DNA of 64,000 nucleotides from positions 1,411,046 to 1,475,045 of the forward strand of contig VXAY01002475.1 of the NCBI GenBank assembly GCA_013399855.1. Direction: 5' to 3'. The notes under the pieces were generated by a model, which did not search any database, was not told where the DNA came from, and saw only the letters and a program-made list of their open reading frames with translations. Source of the stretch: Oxyruncus cristatus. Its lineage: Eukaryota > Chordata > Aves > Passeriformes > Cotingidae. Shown piece by piece: positions 41,001 through 51,818 of the stretch; position 1 is the first letter of the stretch, and the number at the start of each line of letters is the position of its first letter. A program made the translations under genes and the position numbers.

Positions 41001-42881
41001 ATGATCAGACTAAAAGCAGAGCACCTCCGCTAACCTTATGTGGTGCTAAGAGGCACAGTTTCTCTTATTGATTAGAAAACAGTGTTTTCTCTAGGTAACA
41101 AGTGATCTAAAGCATCCTCTAGTTAGTGTATATTAACAAAATGATTTGTTCCCTGACCCTGTCAGCGGGAAGAGGTGCAGGAGAGGATTTGATTAGTGTG
41201 TTTCAAAGATGCCTTGACCTATTAGAGTTTCTGATCTGGAGTATACAAAGTTGCATGGTTTAAGTTAGGAGCTCTTTATTGACACTGAAGTCTTGCCTAT
41301 GTCTGCTCTTTCAGGCTCTTAATTGGAACTTAAATCCACTGACAGTTGTATCATGGCTAAACGTTTACATGCAAGTTGCATATTTAAATGAGCTTTACGA
41401 GATAATGCTGCCACAATATCCTCAGCAAATATTTGTACAAATAACAGAGGTAAGACTGATTTCCTTCAAATGCTGTTTCACCTGGAGAAGTGTTCTTGTG
41501 CTATGCTCATTAAACATCTATTGTCTTGTAGCTCTTAGATCTCTGCGTGCTGGATATTGGCTGCTTGGAATATACATATGGAATACTCGCAGCTTCTGCT
41601 TTGTATCACTTCTCTTCATCTGAGCTGATGCAGAAGGTTTCAGGTACTGGCATGTATAAACTATGTCTGATATATTGACAAACACTGTCTTTCTTCAGGC
41701 AGATAAGCATGTGCCTTGTCTTCCAGGTTATGAATTCTGTGAGATAGAGGAATGTGTGAAATGGATGGTCCCGTTTGCGATGGCCCTGAGGGAAGTAGGA
41801 AGCTCCAAACTGAAACACTTTAGCGGAATAGCTCCCGAAGATTTGCACAATATACAGACGCACATAAACAGCTTTGATTTGCTGGTATGGGTGAGCATGA
41901 TGGGGACAAAATCTGTCTCTGAAATCTCTGAAGTCTTGTTTCTTCTTTGGTTAGAACGTACAGGAAACTTAAGTGAAGCATTATCAGATCGATACTGTGT
42001 ATTTGGATAAGAGACATAAGGTTGTACTCCAGTTCCAAAATTCTTGGGACAGAGGCTGGTCTTAGGACTGACTTGTTCGGTATTTAGTTTAAAAAGAGGA
42101 TTGTGACTTCAGCCTCTCACCTCAGATGGCAGATAATTACACTGGAAATCAGAAGTATATTACTACCCTTTGGGATATTTTAAATACGATATGTTAGACC
42201 TTTCTCTATAGGAAATACAGATAATCCAGTCTTCTCTGATAAAGAGAAAAAAAGACCGATCACTTAAGACTGATCTTGTGGTAATCTTGTGTGACAGTGG
42301 TAGTTGACAAGCAGTTGAGCGAGAGTGGTTTTTAGTGTGAGAAACTTGTGGAGGATCCTTGGCCAACAAATTGTGGTTAATCCTAGCTATTGGGGCTGGT
42401 CTTCTCCTTGGGTTCTTTAATTGTAGTAGAAGTTTAGGTTCGTCCTGTTCAGTTTCTGGGTTTTGCTTTCTTGAAGGTACCAGAATGCTTGTGTTTTACG
42501 AATACCTAATGCTAATCATCGGATTCCAAAAGTTAATAATGATCTCTGAGTTGTACTACAAGACAACTACAGTTATAAGACAACTGCAAGTAACTATTTT
42601 GTACTACGTATGATTTATCAGTTACTGTTAGGGGGGTTACACACAGAAATGCATTTCCAGATGAGCAGTCTATGAAGTTATGAAACACTGAATTATATTG
42701 TTCTGTTGCATAGAAATACCAAAGTAAAGATTTCTTTTTCTTTTTCCTCCACTTTCAGGACAGAGCTCAAGCAAAACAAGCCATATTGGCTGAGCAAAAT
42801 AGGACTTCACCTTTCCCTACTGGTGTCCTTACACCACCACAAAGTAGTAAGAAACTGTCTTCTGGACTACAATCAATATGA
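32042..42881 (+). CDS. CCNE1: Cyclin E1, spliced, 11 coding exons
   Basis: The regulatory subunit of CDK2 that drives G1/S entry in the nucleus. Exons: 32042-32055, 32148-32238, 32415-32483, 38719-38861, 38939-39074, 39886-40032, 40853-40948, 41315-41449, 41532-41643, 41727-41884 and 42759-42881, giving 407 residues with phases kept throughout. Visible: basic NLS-like RKRK at 27-30; N-terminal degron LIPTPDK with Thr74; cyclin-box start [12 protein letters not shown] at 141-152; [30 protein letters not shown]; centrosome-localisation motif [13 protein letters not shown] from 245; NIQTH; C-terminal Fbw7 degron LTPPQS with Thr392 and Ser396. LLQDPDEE and [10 protein letters not shown] separate it from cyclin E2. 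The length equals what is usual for avian cyclin E1. The start ATG has A at -3. No disruption is seen. Confidence 0.98.
32148..32238 (+). CDS. CCNE1: CCNE1 exon 2
   Basis: Acceptor CTCGGCAG, donor GTGAGT. It encodes Ser5-Thr35 with the basic VRKRKAD segment that matches the nuclear-localisation region of other cyclin E1 proteins. It ends in phase 0. Confidence 0.93.
32415..32483 (+). CDS. CCNE1: CCNE1 exon 3
   Basis: Acceptor TTTTGTAG, donor GTAATT. It encodes residues 36-58 starting [14 protein letters not shown], a cyclin E1 signature. A second AG six bases inside the exon (TTACAG) is not favoured because it would remove LLQ. Confidence 0.93.
32484..38718 (+). other. CCNE1: CCNE1 intron 3
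   Basis: A 6.2-kb intron, the longest of the gene, holding the CR1 copy near its 3' end. The remainder is T-rich unique sequence in which I see no further exon. Confidence 0.7.
38070..38605 (+). repeat. CR1 LINE 3' end in CCNE1 intron 3
   Basis: The sequence follows the avian CR1 3' region in order: CTGTGTCCAGTTCTGGGCTC with CCCAGTACAAG, then AGAAAAGGTCCACTAAGATGA, GGGAGCTAAGGCTGTTTAACC, GGCACAGGTTGCCCAAAGAG, and the end CCATTCTGTGATTCTG. It is truncated at the 5' side and diverged; open frames within it are chance. Confidence 0.92.
38719..38861 (+). CDS. CCNE1: CCNE1 exon 4
   Basis: Acceptor TTTATTAG, donor GTAAGT. It encodes residues 59-105 plus two bases of Gly106, including [10 protein letters not shown], the low-affinity Fbw7 degron centred on Thr74. 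It follows the 6.2-kb intron that contains a CR1 copy. Confidence 0.95.
38939..39074 (+). CDS. CCNE1: CCNE1 exon 5
   Basis: Acceptor CTGTTTTAG after a 77-nt intron, donor GTAAGC. It encodes residues 106-151: [11 protein letters not shown] and the substrate-docking hydrophobic patch MRTIL with DWLME. Confidence 0.97.
39886..40032 (+). CDS. CCNE1: CCNE1 exon 6
   Basis: Acceptor TCTCCAG, donor GTAAGT. It encodes residues 152-200, the core of the cyclin box ([37 protein letters not shown]). Both ends are in phase 0. Confidence 0.98.
40853..40948 (+). CDS. CCNE1: CCNE1 exon 7
   Basis: Acceptor GTCTTCCAG, donor GTACTA. It encodes residues 201-232, [18 protein letters not shown] and MELIIMK. Phase 0 at both ends. 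Confidence 0.98.
41315..41449 (+). CDS. CCNE1: CCNE1 exon 8
   Basis: Acceptor CTTTCAG, donor GTAAGA. It encodes residues 233-277 with the [15 protein letters not shown] stretch known in cyclin E as the centrosomal localisation signal, and LPQYPQQIF. Confidence 0.97.
41532..41643 (+). CDS. CCNE1: CCNE1 exon 9
   Basis: Acceptor CTTGTAG after an 82-nt intron, donor GTACTG. It encodes residues 278-314 plus one base of Gly315, second cyclin fold ([23 protein letters not shown]). Confidence 0.97.
41727..41884 (+). CDS. CCNE1: CCNE1 exon 10
   Basis: Acceptor CTTCCAG after an 83-nt intron. It encodes residues 315-367, with [10 protein letters not shown] and NIQTH. The donor GTATGG at 41885 is followed six bases later by a better-looking GTGAGC, so a two-residue alternative end at 41890 is possible. 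Confidence 0.95.
42759..42881 (+). CDS. CCNE1: CCNE1 terminal coding exon 11
   Basis: Acceptor CACTTTCAG, stop TGA at 42879-42881. It encodes residues 368-407, including the high-affinity Fbw7 phosphodegron LTPPQS (Thr392, priming Ser396). Confidence 0.96.
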   Translation, partial: DRAQAKQAILAEQNRTSPFPTGVLTPPQSSKKLSSGLQSI

Positions 42882-43385
42882 CTTTAGAAACTGTTGAGAA
42901 ACAGTTTTGCTGAAGTGCCTGTTGTGCTGGTTTTCGCTCCTGCTCCATTACAGAAATGCTGCCAGTGAAGTTCATAAGCTTTTATGGAATCTGAAAAGGA
43001 AACCTTGCTTTCATGTGACAGAAGAGTTTCTCTATTTGAAATAGTTTTATTGAATGTTAAAATATTTTTAAAGAGATGGATCAAGTACACCAGCCACTTG
43101 AAAGAACACCGAAGTGTGCTCCAGATGCTGCTACGGAGGGTGATGCTTGATCAACCGTTCAGAAAAAGGGCTTGAAGTTTAAAATAGTTCCCGTCCCTGT
43201 TTGTCTTGTGGGCAATCTGTCCCCTGGTGACAAATGGGCAAAAAATGCTGTGGAAGACAACATTTCAAAGCCTCTTTTTTGAATGGCTGGCTTTCAACTT
43301 GATGCCTTCTAAAAAACTTTTTATAATGAAAGCTGCTATGTGTCTGTGTATTCATTTTTAATAAAAATGCTGTCTAAGACAGCTG
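42882..43385 (+). other. CCNE1: CCNE1 3' UTR
   Basis: About 0.5 kb from the stop to just past the AATAAA signal. It holds TGCTGCTA at 43126-43133 and GCTGCTA at 43332-43338, matches to the miR-15/16/195 seed, and an AU-rich middle part. Confidence 0.8.
43360..43365 (+). terminator. CCNE1: CCNE1 poly(A) signal AATAAA
   Basis: Canonical AATAAA about 480 nt past the stop, followed by U/GU-rich sequence. A short perfect inverted repeat, GCTGTCT/AGACAGC, follows at 43369-43383, near the expected cleavage site. Confidence 0.85.
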
Positions 43386-44827
43386 GTTTTATGTATACTT
43401 TTATTTTTCTTGTAATTATGATCAGCTAAGGTTTTTTCAGACTGTGACCACTAGTAGTGTGGGAGTTGGGGATGAATAGTGTGGTAACTATTGCTTTATT
43501 TATTTACCACTATTGGGTTATCAGTTGAAACCTTTGTTTTGGGTATTAGGGTAAAATTGTCATGTTGAGCTACTTGGATTTCCACTAGCCAGACACAGGA
43601 GGCTAGGGAGGGGATAATAAACATGACAAGTATATGGGGAATCCTTCCACAACACACTTGTAATCATCAGCATTTTGGGAAATTCTTGAATCGTCTGGCT
43701 TGTTACCCTTTTGTGATGTTTAGTGAGAGGTGATCAGAAGGAAAAGTCTACCTCTTAAAACATAATCATTTAAACATTGGGATTTTGGCATACTATCTGT
43801 GAAAATAATCATCTCTGTGCAAAAGGAAATTCTGGAGAGCTGTGTGCCTTTTTTACAGGAAGGTCCTTGACCTTTGCAATGTCTGAGAACCTCAGAAGTC
43901 CTAGCGGGGCATTTTCTGGAAAGCCCTGGTTCTGGAGAAGAGAGGAATACAGAAATAAATGGTTGCCTGTTTTTTCTTGTGATATTTGCCTTGAAGTACT
44001 GTTCAACAACACTTAAAGCTGTTATGAGGCTACCAGGATTCATCATGACCTGCTGCAGATAACTTAAATGCTACAACACTTAATACTTCAGGAAGCTCCT
44101 GCTCTGATGTGGGTTAGTTTTCTAAACATTAGTTCCCAGCAAGGCTGCTTTTTATTATTTTTTTGTTATTCTCCCTCTTTCTCTTCCCTGACCCAGTATT
44201 CTGATAAATGTTTAAGCTTTAATGTAATAAAAATGCCTATGGTAACTAATGGTAAGCAAATGTTTTGGTGCTGCTGGCTTTTTTTTCCTTGCAATGAATG
44301 GTTGTAAGTTCTGTGCTAACAAGGCAAGTGTAAATGTGAGCTGAACAAGTTTGCTGGTTAGGGTTTAATTTCTCAGAATTACATGTCCTAGACAAGGAAA
44401 TGTCAAATTTTCCAATTATTGAAAATGTTCATAACATTGAGGGACTTGTCAAGACACATTTTGATACTTTGTCCTTAAATTTGGAACACCAAATAGGGGT
44501 GGGTGGGGGAAACAGTAACCCCCCGAAAGGGGATCTCTAGGCTTAATTCTTAAAACACCAGGCAAGCTTCAGGAGTAGTCCTTTTGCTGTCAATTTTCAG
44601 TTCTTGGTCCCTTTCATCTGTTTCACCAAAAAAAGTGGAATTGTAACTGGCATCTTATGAGGATTGCATTTTTAACCACTCAAGAAAATATTCTGCAGTA
44701 ATGTTACAGATATGGTGAACTCTTAACTTCCTGTTTATGCTAAATATTAACTATGGTTAATATCTATGCAAGAGTGAATGCAGGTGTTCCATGTGTTCTC
44801 TGGGCTATGTGGGAAATCAGGATCTGA

Positions 44828-44857
44828 GATATATAGATGTATCTATATATCTATATG
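44828..44857. repeat. Short AT/ATCT microsatellite
   Basis: Alternating ATAT and ATCTAT units (GATATATAGATGTATCTATATATCTATATG), a short imperfect simple repeat downstream of CCNE1. Confidence 0.8.
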
Positions 44858-47800
44858 AATGAAACTGTTCAGATATCAGGCCTCTATACTTGATTTCTTC
44901 AGAGATCCTGCTAATTTTTTAACTTTCTTTTCTGAAAGGTCACCTTGCTTTCATTCCTATGGGAAGCAGTCTGCTCTGAGCATGGAGATGAGGGCTTTGC
45001 AGCTTCCCAGGTAAGAGTGCAGTCATGTGCCAGAGATGCAGCACCTTCCAGGTGGGGTGACTTACCTTGACAGCTATTTTCTTACTGGCTCTTTTATCTC
45101 ATGTTTAAAAATCTCCATTTCTTGCAACACATGTGGGTACTGTGTTTGTCTGAGTGTGGTTCTGTCTTTCTACAGTAGCTTTAAAAAAAATTATGCAGGG
45201 GTTGCCGCAGGCTGAGAAACGTTTTAGGGAGGAACAGTGCAGCTGACTGTAAAGAAAATAGTGGTCCCTATTAAAAAAAAAAAAACCAAGAAAAAAATCC
45301 AAGCAACTCCAAGGAGTTTCCTGCCTGTTTGCCTATGGATCCCATTCTCCTAAATTCTCTCTGATCCTGGCCCAATCTGCCTGGGAGAGGCAAGGGGGCA
45401 ATTCTGCCTGGCTAGGTGAGGGGAAAAGGGTTTGGTGTGTTTGTAACTGGGCTGAAGTTTATGCAACAAAGATGAGCTAATATCAAATAATGTGTTCTTG
45501 CAAGCTGTCTCTGACTCTTAAGTGTGTTACCCTGAGAGGTGGGAGGGTGCTGCAGGGGAGGACAGCCCCAGGCTGATGTAGGAGGCTCAATGGCACCGGG
45601 CAACCCTGAGGAAGCAATTTAGCTGAGCAGCGCTGCACACTCCAACTGGAAAATGTCTCTCTTTAATAGCTGCAGACCAGCATAAAGCATGCTCCAAAGT
45701 AAATTGAATTTCCAGAAACCCAGGTGGCATATGATTATCTTCCTCCTCTTGAAAGGTTTGTCCTACCAATGTATCAAACCCTCACCTTGGTCTGAAAGCT
45801 GGGGGGCATTGGAGAAACTGAACAAGAGAATTGAATCCAATGTTAATTTTGTATCACTGCTACTATAAAATTGGAAGTTTGTGGTGGCTGTGGCTGTATT
45901 GAAGGGAATGGCCCCAGATGAGTGAGCTGAGGCTGCAGCTGGGGAGGAGGAGTGCTGGTGGGCAGAAAGGATGGAGGTGTGGTGGTGGTTCCCACTGTGA
46001 GCCTGCTGGATACTCAGCTTTTGTAAGTGCTGTAGCTACCTAATAGTACTTCATGGAAATAGTTCTGCAGAGCTTGTCAGCTCTACAGCAGGAGGATGGT
46101 CTCTCTCTCTGTGGCTGTCTGTCCCTTTCTAGGTCTTAGGTTAGCACCTCCTCTCGGTTGTCAGGAATTACAACACAAGGGGTTTGTTACACCCCTGATT
46201 GCACCAGCTGGAGGCAAGCAGCCAGCCCTTGGGAGCTGCAGGTTCTTGTGGCCTGGCTCAGGTTTCCCTCCAGTCCTGGGTGCTGTTTCCTTCCTGTTCA
46301 GCACAGCTGCCTTCTCTCCCAGCACCAGCAGCCTGAATTCAGGCTGGGTGGAACACTCCCTTCAACCAGGCTGTGACACTGGACCCTGGGCAGCATCCCC
46401 TCCTGGGGGAGGAGTCAGGGCACCTGAACATTACCTTTTGGGAGTTGCCAAAGGCTTCAATGGGCTTTCTTCCAGGTTGTAATGGAAGGTACACCCAGTC
46501 AGGGCACATCAAGGTAAAAGTCTTAGGAAATAGTCAGGCATGGGGGGGAGGTCAATGTGCAGGGCAGCAGGGGATTGCCAAGTGCACACGTTGACATTGG
46601 ATGGACCCACTTCACCTTGTTTGTTGGCATAAAGCTTCTCCTGTTCTGGGAACATGCTTCCTCTAGGTGTTTAACAACATGCATTCAAAGCATCAGATTA
46701 CTCATACCCTCATCTTCCAAAACTTCTCCCCCACAGCCCTCTCCCCTCAAAAAAAGGGAGACACTAGCAGATACTGTGAAATAACACAGGTTAGCTCAGC
46801 CTTGAATTTGCTGGGGATTAAGCACAGCTCCTCCTTGCTGGCAAGGCCAAGGTCAGCTTGTATTCTCTCTGGGGAGATTTTTTGCTCGGGTTTGGCATGT
46901 AAATAGGGGGTGCAGCTCCACTGTGTGCTGCCTGTGGCAGGAACCAACACAGCTCTTCCTCCCTCTTCTGGCTCTCCTGCCCTCACCCCAGTCATGGGAT
47001 GGGCAGTCAAGGTGGAGGGACTGAGAGGTTTGGGGGTTTCATTTTATTATGTGTCTCTGAGATGGCAGGAGATAACTGTACAAATGTGAGAAAACTTTAT
47101 TATCCATTCTTTGTTACAGCAATTTGTGAAAGTTCTGTGCTCTGAAGTTAAGAGCACAGCACTCGCTTGGCTTAGGGTATGTTTGCCTGGAATACAAGGA
47201 AAAATTATGTGCAGAGCTTCTTCTGCCTGGTGCTTGTACAGTGAGAAGTGTCCCAGCCCCTGCTCCTGGGGTGAAGGAGAGCAGGTGCCTGATGAGATCT
47301 GTCTTTGTCTGAGGGAAAGGATTTCCTTTATCAGCATGTGCTCCTGTGATGTCTTACTAGTCTCAAATGTTACATTTCTGCCTTGGCCTTGGCTGGAGAA
47401 GTAATTCTTAAATTCCCATGAGCACTGGAAAGAGGAGGAGGTGCTGTGTTTATGGACAGTGGCTGTGGAGAGGAAATGGTTCTCTAAATGCACTTAATGT
47501 CTTTCTGGCAATATTGCAGTTGGTCTACATTTTGTTTAAAAATAAGTATTTAGCCACATATACATTTATACTATAAAGGCAAAATCAAAGGATCAGATGT
47601 TTGGTTTTCTTACAAATTGTATATGGTAACATTCCTTGAAACTGAAGTGATAATGGATTTAATCAAGAGCTAGATAGAGGAAAGCAACAAGCCTAAACTT
47701 TCTGGAAAATCATGCAGCTAATGGCCACCCCACAGGCATGATTTTCCTTGTGCTGAAAGCATAGCTGGTTTATTGTATTTTCTTCCATTGGAGGCAGATT

Positions 47801-48884
47801 ATTTTATTTACAGGGGGTTCAGGGGCCCAAAGTAACTTGTGTACAGATGTGAGTTTCCATAAAGAAACTGTTGATGGCATAAGGATGCAAAATCCACTGA
47901 AGTTAAAAGGGTGAGACTGGTTGATCTGCATGAGCAGGCAGCCTACGCTGCTCTGGATTTAAGATTGTTGCTTTTTGTCTTGAATTGGGATGGAAGAGGC
48001 CTCATGTAGAACTAAAAATAAGTGGCTTGGCTGGAAATTAGGCATTCACCACAAAGAGACTAAAAATGTAATAAAACTGTAGGAACGGGTTTGGGCTCCC
48101 CCTTCCCAAGGCAAAAAAAGCAGTAGGGACAGCTGTGATTTGCCAGGTTATCGTGTTCAGACTCCAGTTACACGAACTTACCTATCGCGTGCTCTGCGTG
48201 TAACCAGGATAAATGGGCTGAGTGTTCTTGGATCGACTCCCAGAGCAGCAACATCAGACGGAGAAGAGTAATACGGTGCTTTATTTTGCAATTCTGTGTA
48301 AGGGGTTTGGATTTATTTTTTTTTCTGAGGGGGGTACTCTACCAAGACATCAGCCTCTGCAGCTCAGCGCCTCAGCCCAATTTTTCTGCGTGTTAACAGT
48401 TACTGATCATGACAAGAGTTAGAAGATAACCTTTCTCTTTTCACCCCAATATCCATCTTCCAGTACTTACCAGATGCCAACGTAGTATTTGGACTGTAGA
48501 TCTCGCAGTGAGGTTTGGTTGTTACACTTGGGTTTAAGATCAGTCTGAGAATAAACAAGTTGCTTTCTCACCTCAGCCAGACCTGCCAAACGCTGCTGTC
48601 TGATGAGGGTAAAGCTGATGTTTCTGGGCTTATGGGAGGTACCCCTCTTACCTCTGCCAGAATGATGATGATTTTATTTGAGCACAGTGGAGGGTAAGTG
48701 AAAACCTTTTACTTCTCAGACTGGGAAGTCTGGTTGTCAGCCACAGGCTTGTGAGAGCAAAGAAAAACATTTTAGTTTTGCCCAAAACCTTGCAGAATGA
48801 AGAATGCTCTGAGGAAAGGTTAGCTGATCCTGCATGGTGTTATTAGCATTCTGGGCTTCAGTCAGGAGATTAATAATAGCCACA

Positions 48885-49024
48885 GACAGTGTCTCTTCAT
48901 ATTAAAGTGTCTTCACATGAGTAGTTTGGGTGAGTGCAAAAGGACTGCAAGGCACAAGCAAGCTGTCTTGTCTCGCCCCAACTGACAATGAGTCAACACT
49001 TTAATATAAAGAAGAGACAGTTGG
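48885..49024. repeat. Imperfect inverted repeat, about 85-nt loop
   Basis: The left arm is 48885-48910 (GACAGTGTCTCTTCATATTAAAGTGT with internal differences). The right arm, 48996-49024, is complementary in reverse: CAACTGTCTCTTC, then TTTATATTAAAGTGT. About 22 of 26 positions pair if a three-base gap is allowed. It could be a fold-back element, a palindromic enhancer or a structured RNA. Confidence 0.5.
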
Positions 49025-49264
49025 TAACAGTCATTAACATAACAAAGTGCCCTATAGATCACTCCAAATTCATCTAACTGTTTTTAAGCAAATGCTTTCC
49101 CCTGAGAAGTGGCAACGGAACAGTTTGTTGAATGTTTTGCTGCCTGGGCCACCCTGTTCTGCTGGGAGTGGAAGAGGTGCTGCTGTGGGATGACTGGTCT
49201 GAAACCCCCTAGCAGGGAATGGTATTTGCCTGCAGTGACAATGTGCTGAGTTTTTTGGGAATTT

Positions 49265-49288
49265 TTTGTTTGTTTGTTTGTTTGTTTC
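49265..49288. repeat. (TTTG)n microsatellite
   Basis: Five tandem TTTG units preceded by a T run; a chance open frame across it is low complexity. Confidence 0.9.
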
Positions 49289-50339
49289 CCTGATTTCCTA
49301 CCAAAGCTGGACTCACGGGGTGGTTTTTTCTTTGTGGTTCCTCCCCCCACTTCCCTGTCTGTTGGCTTCCTCCATTGGGCAGCTTAAAGGAGATCTGACT
49401 TCTGTTTATACAGGTAAGAAGAAAAAGGAGTCAGACAGGCTGCTGATCTTCTATGTGAAGGAGAGGCATAGGCTCAGCCACCCTTCTCTGTCCTTGGCCA
49501 GACCGTAGAGGAGTGACAGCAGTGGCTCTGTGCTGGCAGGATGAAAGGTGGGAAGAGAGAAAGAAGAGTTTGGGGCAGTCATGATGTGCATCTGGCACTG
49601 AAGAGGGATGAGTAGAGGCTAAGAGTAGCTCCAAGGAGGGAGGAAGTGCCATGCACAAAAGAAGGTCTATTACTGGTCATCTTGGAGAAATTTGCTTGAC
49701 TTCTTGCCCTACCATCGTGCTGGGATGATGCATTGAATTCAACATACCAGGAAGCCCTGCATCCACCCAGAACAACCTGGTTTTGTTGTTGCTGTAACTT
49801 CCACGTGCTCCTGAACTATGGTAGGACTCCAGGTTTCTCCTGCCATTTCCGAGGGCTGCCTGCCAGTGGCAAGAGGGACAAGGTTGCTGGCTGCTACAGC
49901 GGGTTTGGATCTTGCTGCTGCCCAGTGGACTTTGCTCCCTAGCTGCCTGCCAAAAGAGAAACCACCCTTCTTGGGGCTGATCTTATGGAAAGGATTGACT
50001 CTGGGAAAGGTAAAATGCAGGAGCCTGGGACATGTTGCTGGCTGACAGCTGAACGGCACCATGAGTAGAGATACTGGAGCAACCCAGGTGGGGGTAGCTT
50101 TGAGAGGCATCTCTTCACCACCATAAACGAGCACCTGACTTTGAGTGCCCACAGATGGGTTGTCACCTCAAGGGCAGCAGCAGGCACGTGGGGCGTTGTT
50201 TTGGGGATGGCTGTGTGTGCTTTGGGACTTGTTGCTCGCAAGCACAAGAGAGAAACCACCCAATTCCCCCCAGCTGTCGTGTCAGAGGGGAACCAGAGGA
50301 ACCCCTTCTGTGGCAGGGTGTCCGTGTGTGCTGGGGGAC

Positions 50340-50600
50340 CGTCTCTGGGGGTGCATGAACGTGTCCCTTTGTGCCGGGCTGCGCCGGGGCCCTGCGCTCC
50401 TTCAGGGCTGTGCAGAGCGCTGGAAGACGTCCGTGCGGGACCTGGCCGTGCGAGGGGCCGTGGCCGTGGCGGGAGCAGCTCGGCGGCCCCACGCTCATCG
50501 AGTTAATTGGGGCTGCGCTGAGGGGCCCGAGGAACGCAACATGGCCGGGATTCTCACGGCGTGGGGAGGCCGCGGCGACGGCCGGGACCCCGCCAGATCA
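50340..50600. promoter_or_regulatory. Isolated CpG-dense patch
   Basis: About 260 bp with some twenty CpGs (GGCCGTGCGAGGGGCCGTGG, GAGGCCGCGGCGACGGCCGG) in otherwise CpG-poor, AT-rich intergenic DNA. The GC content drops sharply at 50600, where ATCATTAACGTCAATTAA begins. It may be an orphan CpG island with promoter or enhancer activity. No protein gene was recognised in it. Confidence 0.5.
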
Positions 50601-51612
50601 TTAACGTCAATTAAGTACAGAATGTGTACATTACTGACATGTTATTGTTAGGGCTCTGAAGGAAATATAATTAATAAACTCCCCCTACCCTCCTAGAGGC
50701 AGCCCTTTGTGCTCCCTGCCGGCAATGTCTATCTCCTCCCGCAGCCCCACGCTCCTTTCAGCAGCTCCGGACAGCATTAACATTTGAATTAACATAAAAT
50801 CACTTTCTGAAATCTGTTAACATTTATAATGTTGCTGTACTTTGCCTGATCGTTGCATTTTTTCTGTCAGTTTGAGCTCGGTGAGTTTTTTTTCAAGTGA
50901 TACCAAACATAGACCCATTATGCTACAAAAATCGCATATTTGTTTAACGATTTCCCATTGGTATCTTTGTTGCTATGAACCAAGGCATTAAATAGAAGCC
51001 AGCACGTTAATGCTGTGTTGTTCTACATAATACATTTGAATATCCCCCAATGAATATTTTTAACAGGGGTTTTCTGAATAAAATGCGTATGTGCCAGGGT
51101 ATTAGTAATTACTTAAAATCAGTTTTTGACATTTAATGTTGACATCTAAAATATTTCCTTTAATTTTTGGTTGCCTCTGCAAACAGAAATGATGGCATTC
51201 GTCCTAAGGAAGGCTGGGTGGACAAATAACACTTTTACTCACAATGAAATGAAAAGCAATAAAGAAAATGTGCTAAATGTCAACAGTAAAGCATATCTTC
51301 TCTCCACGTATTATGAGGAGAATATACCCCAAAATATGCACACACACACAAAAATCCTTCAAGTGACTTAATATGCTTGGATATTAATGGTTTGAACGTT
51401 AATCCATTGCAATGGTTCCATTTTTGGAAAATTGGCTATTTAAATACATTATTACCTCAATAAATTCTCTGTGGTCACTGTGGTAGCCATAGTATGAAAA
51501 AGAATCATCATAAATCTGAATTTACCAAATATCTCCAAAATTGCGCAGTTTTGCTGAGAGAAACAGAAGATGAAGCGTGTATTATTTAACTCGATATATT
51601 TTGTCCTTGCAG

Positions 51613-51818
51613 GAGTTGCTTGTCTAAAAAAACCAGCAGATGGAGTCTGTTGGAGGACATGAGGGGCTGGCAGCAGCCTGAGAAATCAGCTCGATTTTGT
51701 AAGCGAGTGATGACTGAGAGCCTTTACCGCGTGAGATGTGGCTGGGAACCTCTGCTGAAGAAGTCGGTGGAGGCTGAAGTGCCTGCCTTTGCAGAAAGCA
51801 GCTTTGCTGGGCACCCAG
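51613..51818 (+). other. Candidate orphan exon
   Basis: A 206-bp stretch bounded by TTGTCCTTGCAG and GTGAGT, good acceptor and donor sites. One frame is open through it, but I recognise no domain and that frame has no upstream ATG here. It is 1.0 kb downstream of the isolated CpG patch, so it could belong to an unannotated lncRNA. It could equally be a chance pair of sites. Confidence 0.2.

Noticed and set aside
50141..50651. Open frames of 121-168 codons over the isolated CpG patch
   Set aside because: GC-rich sequence lacks stops on several frames at once; no domain, splice chain or family likeness was seen.
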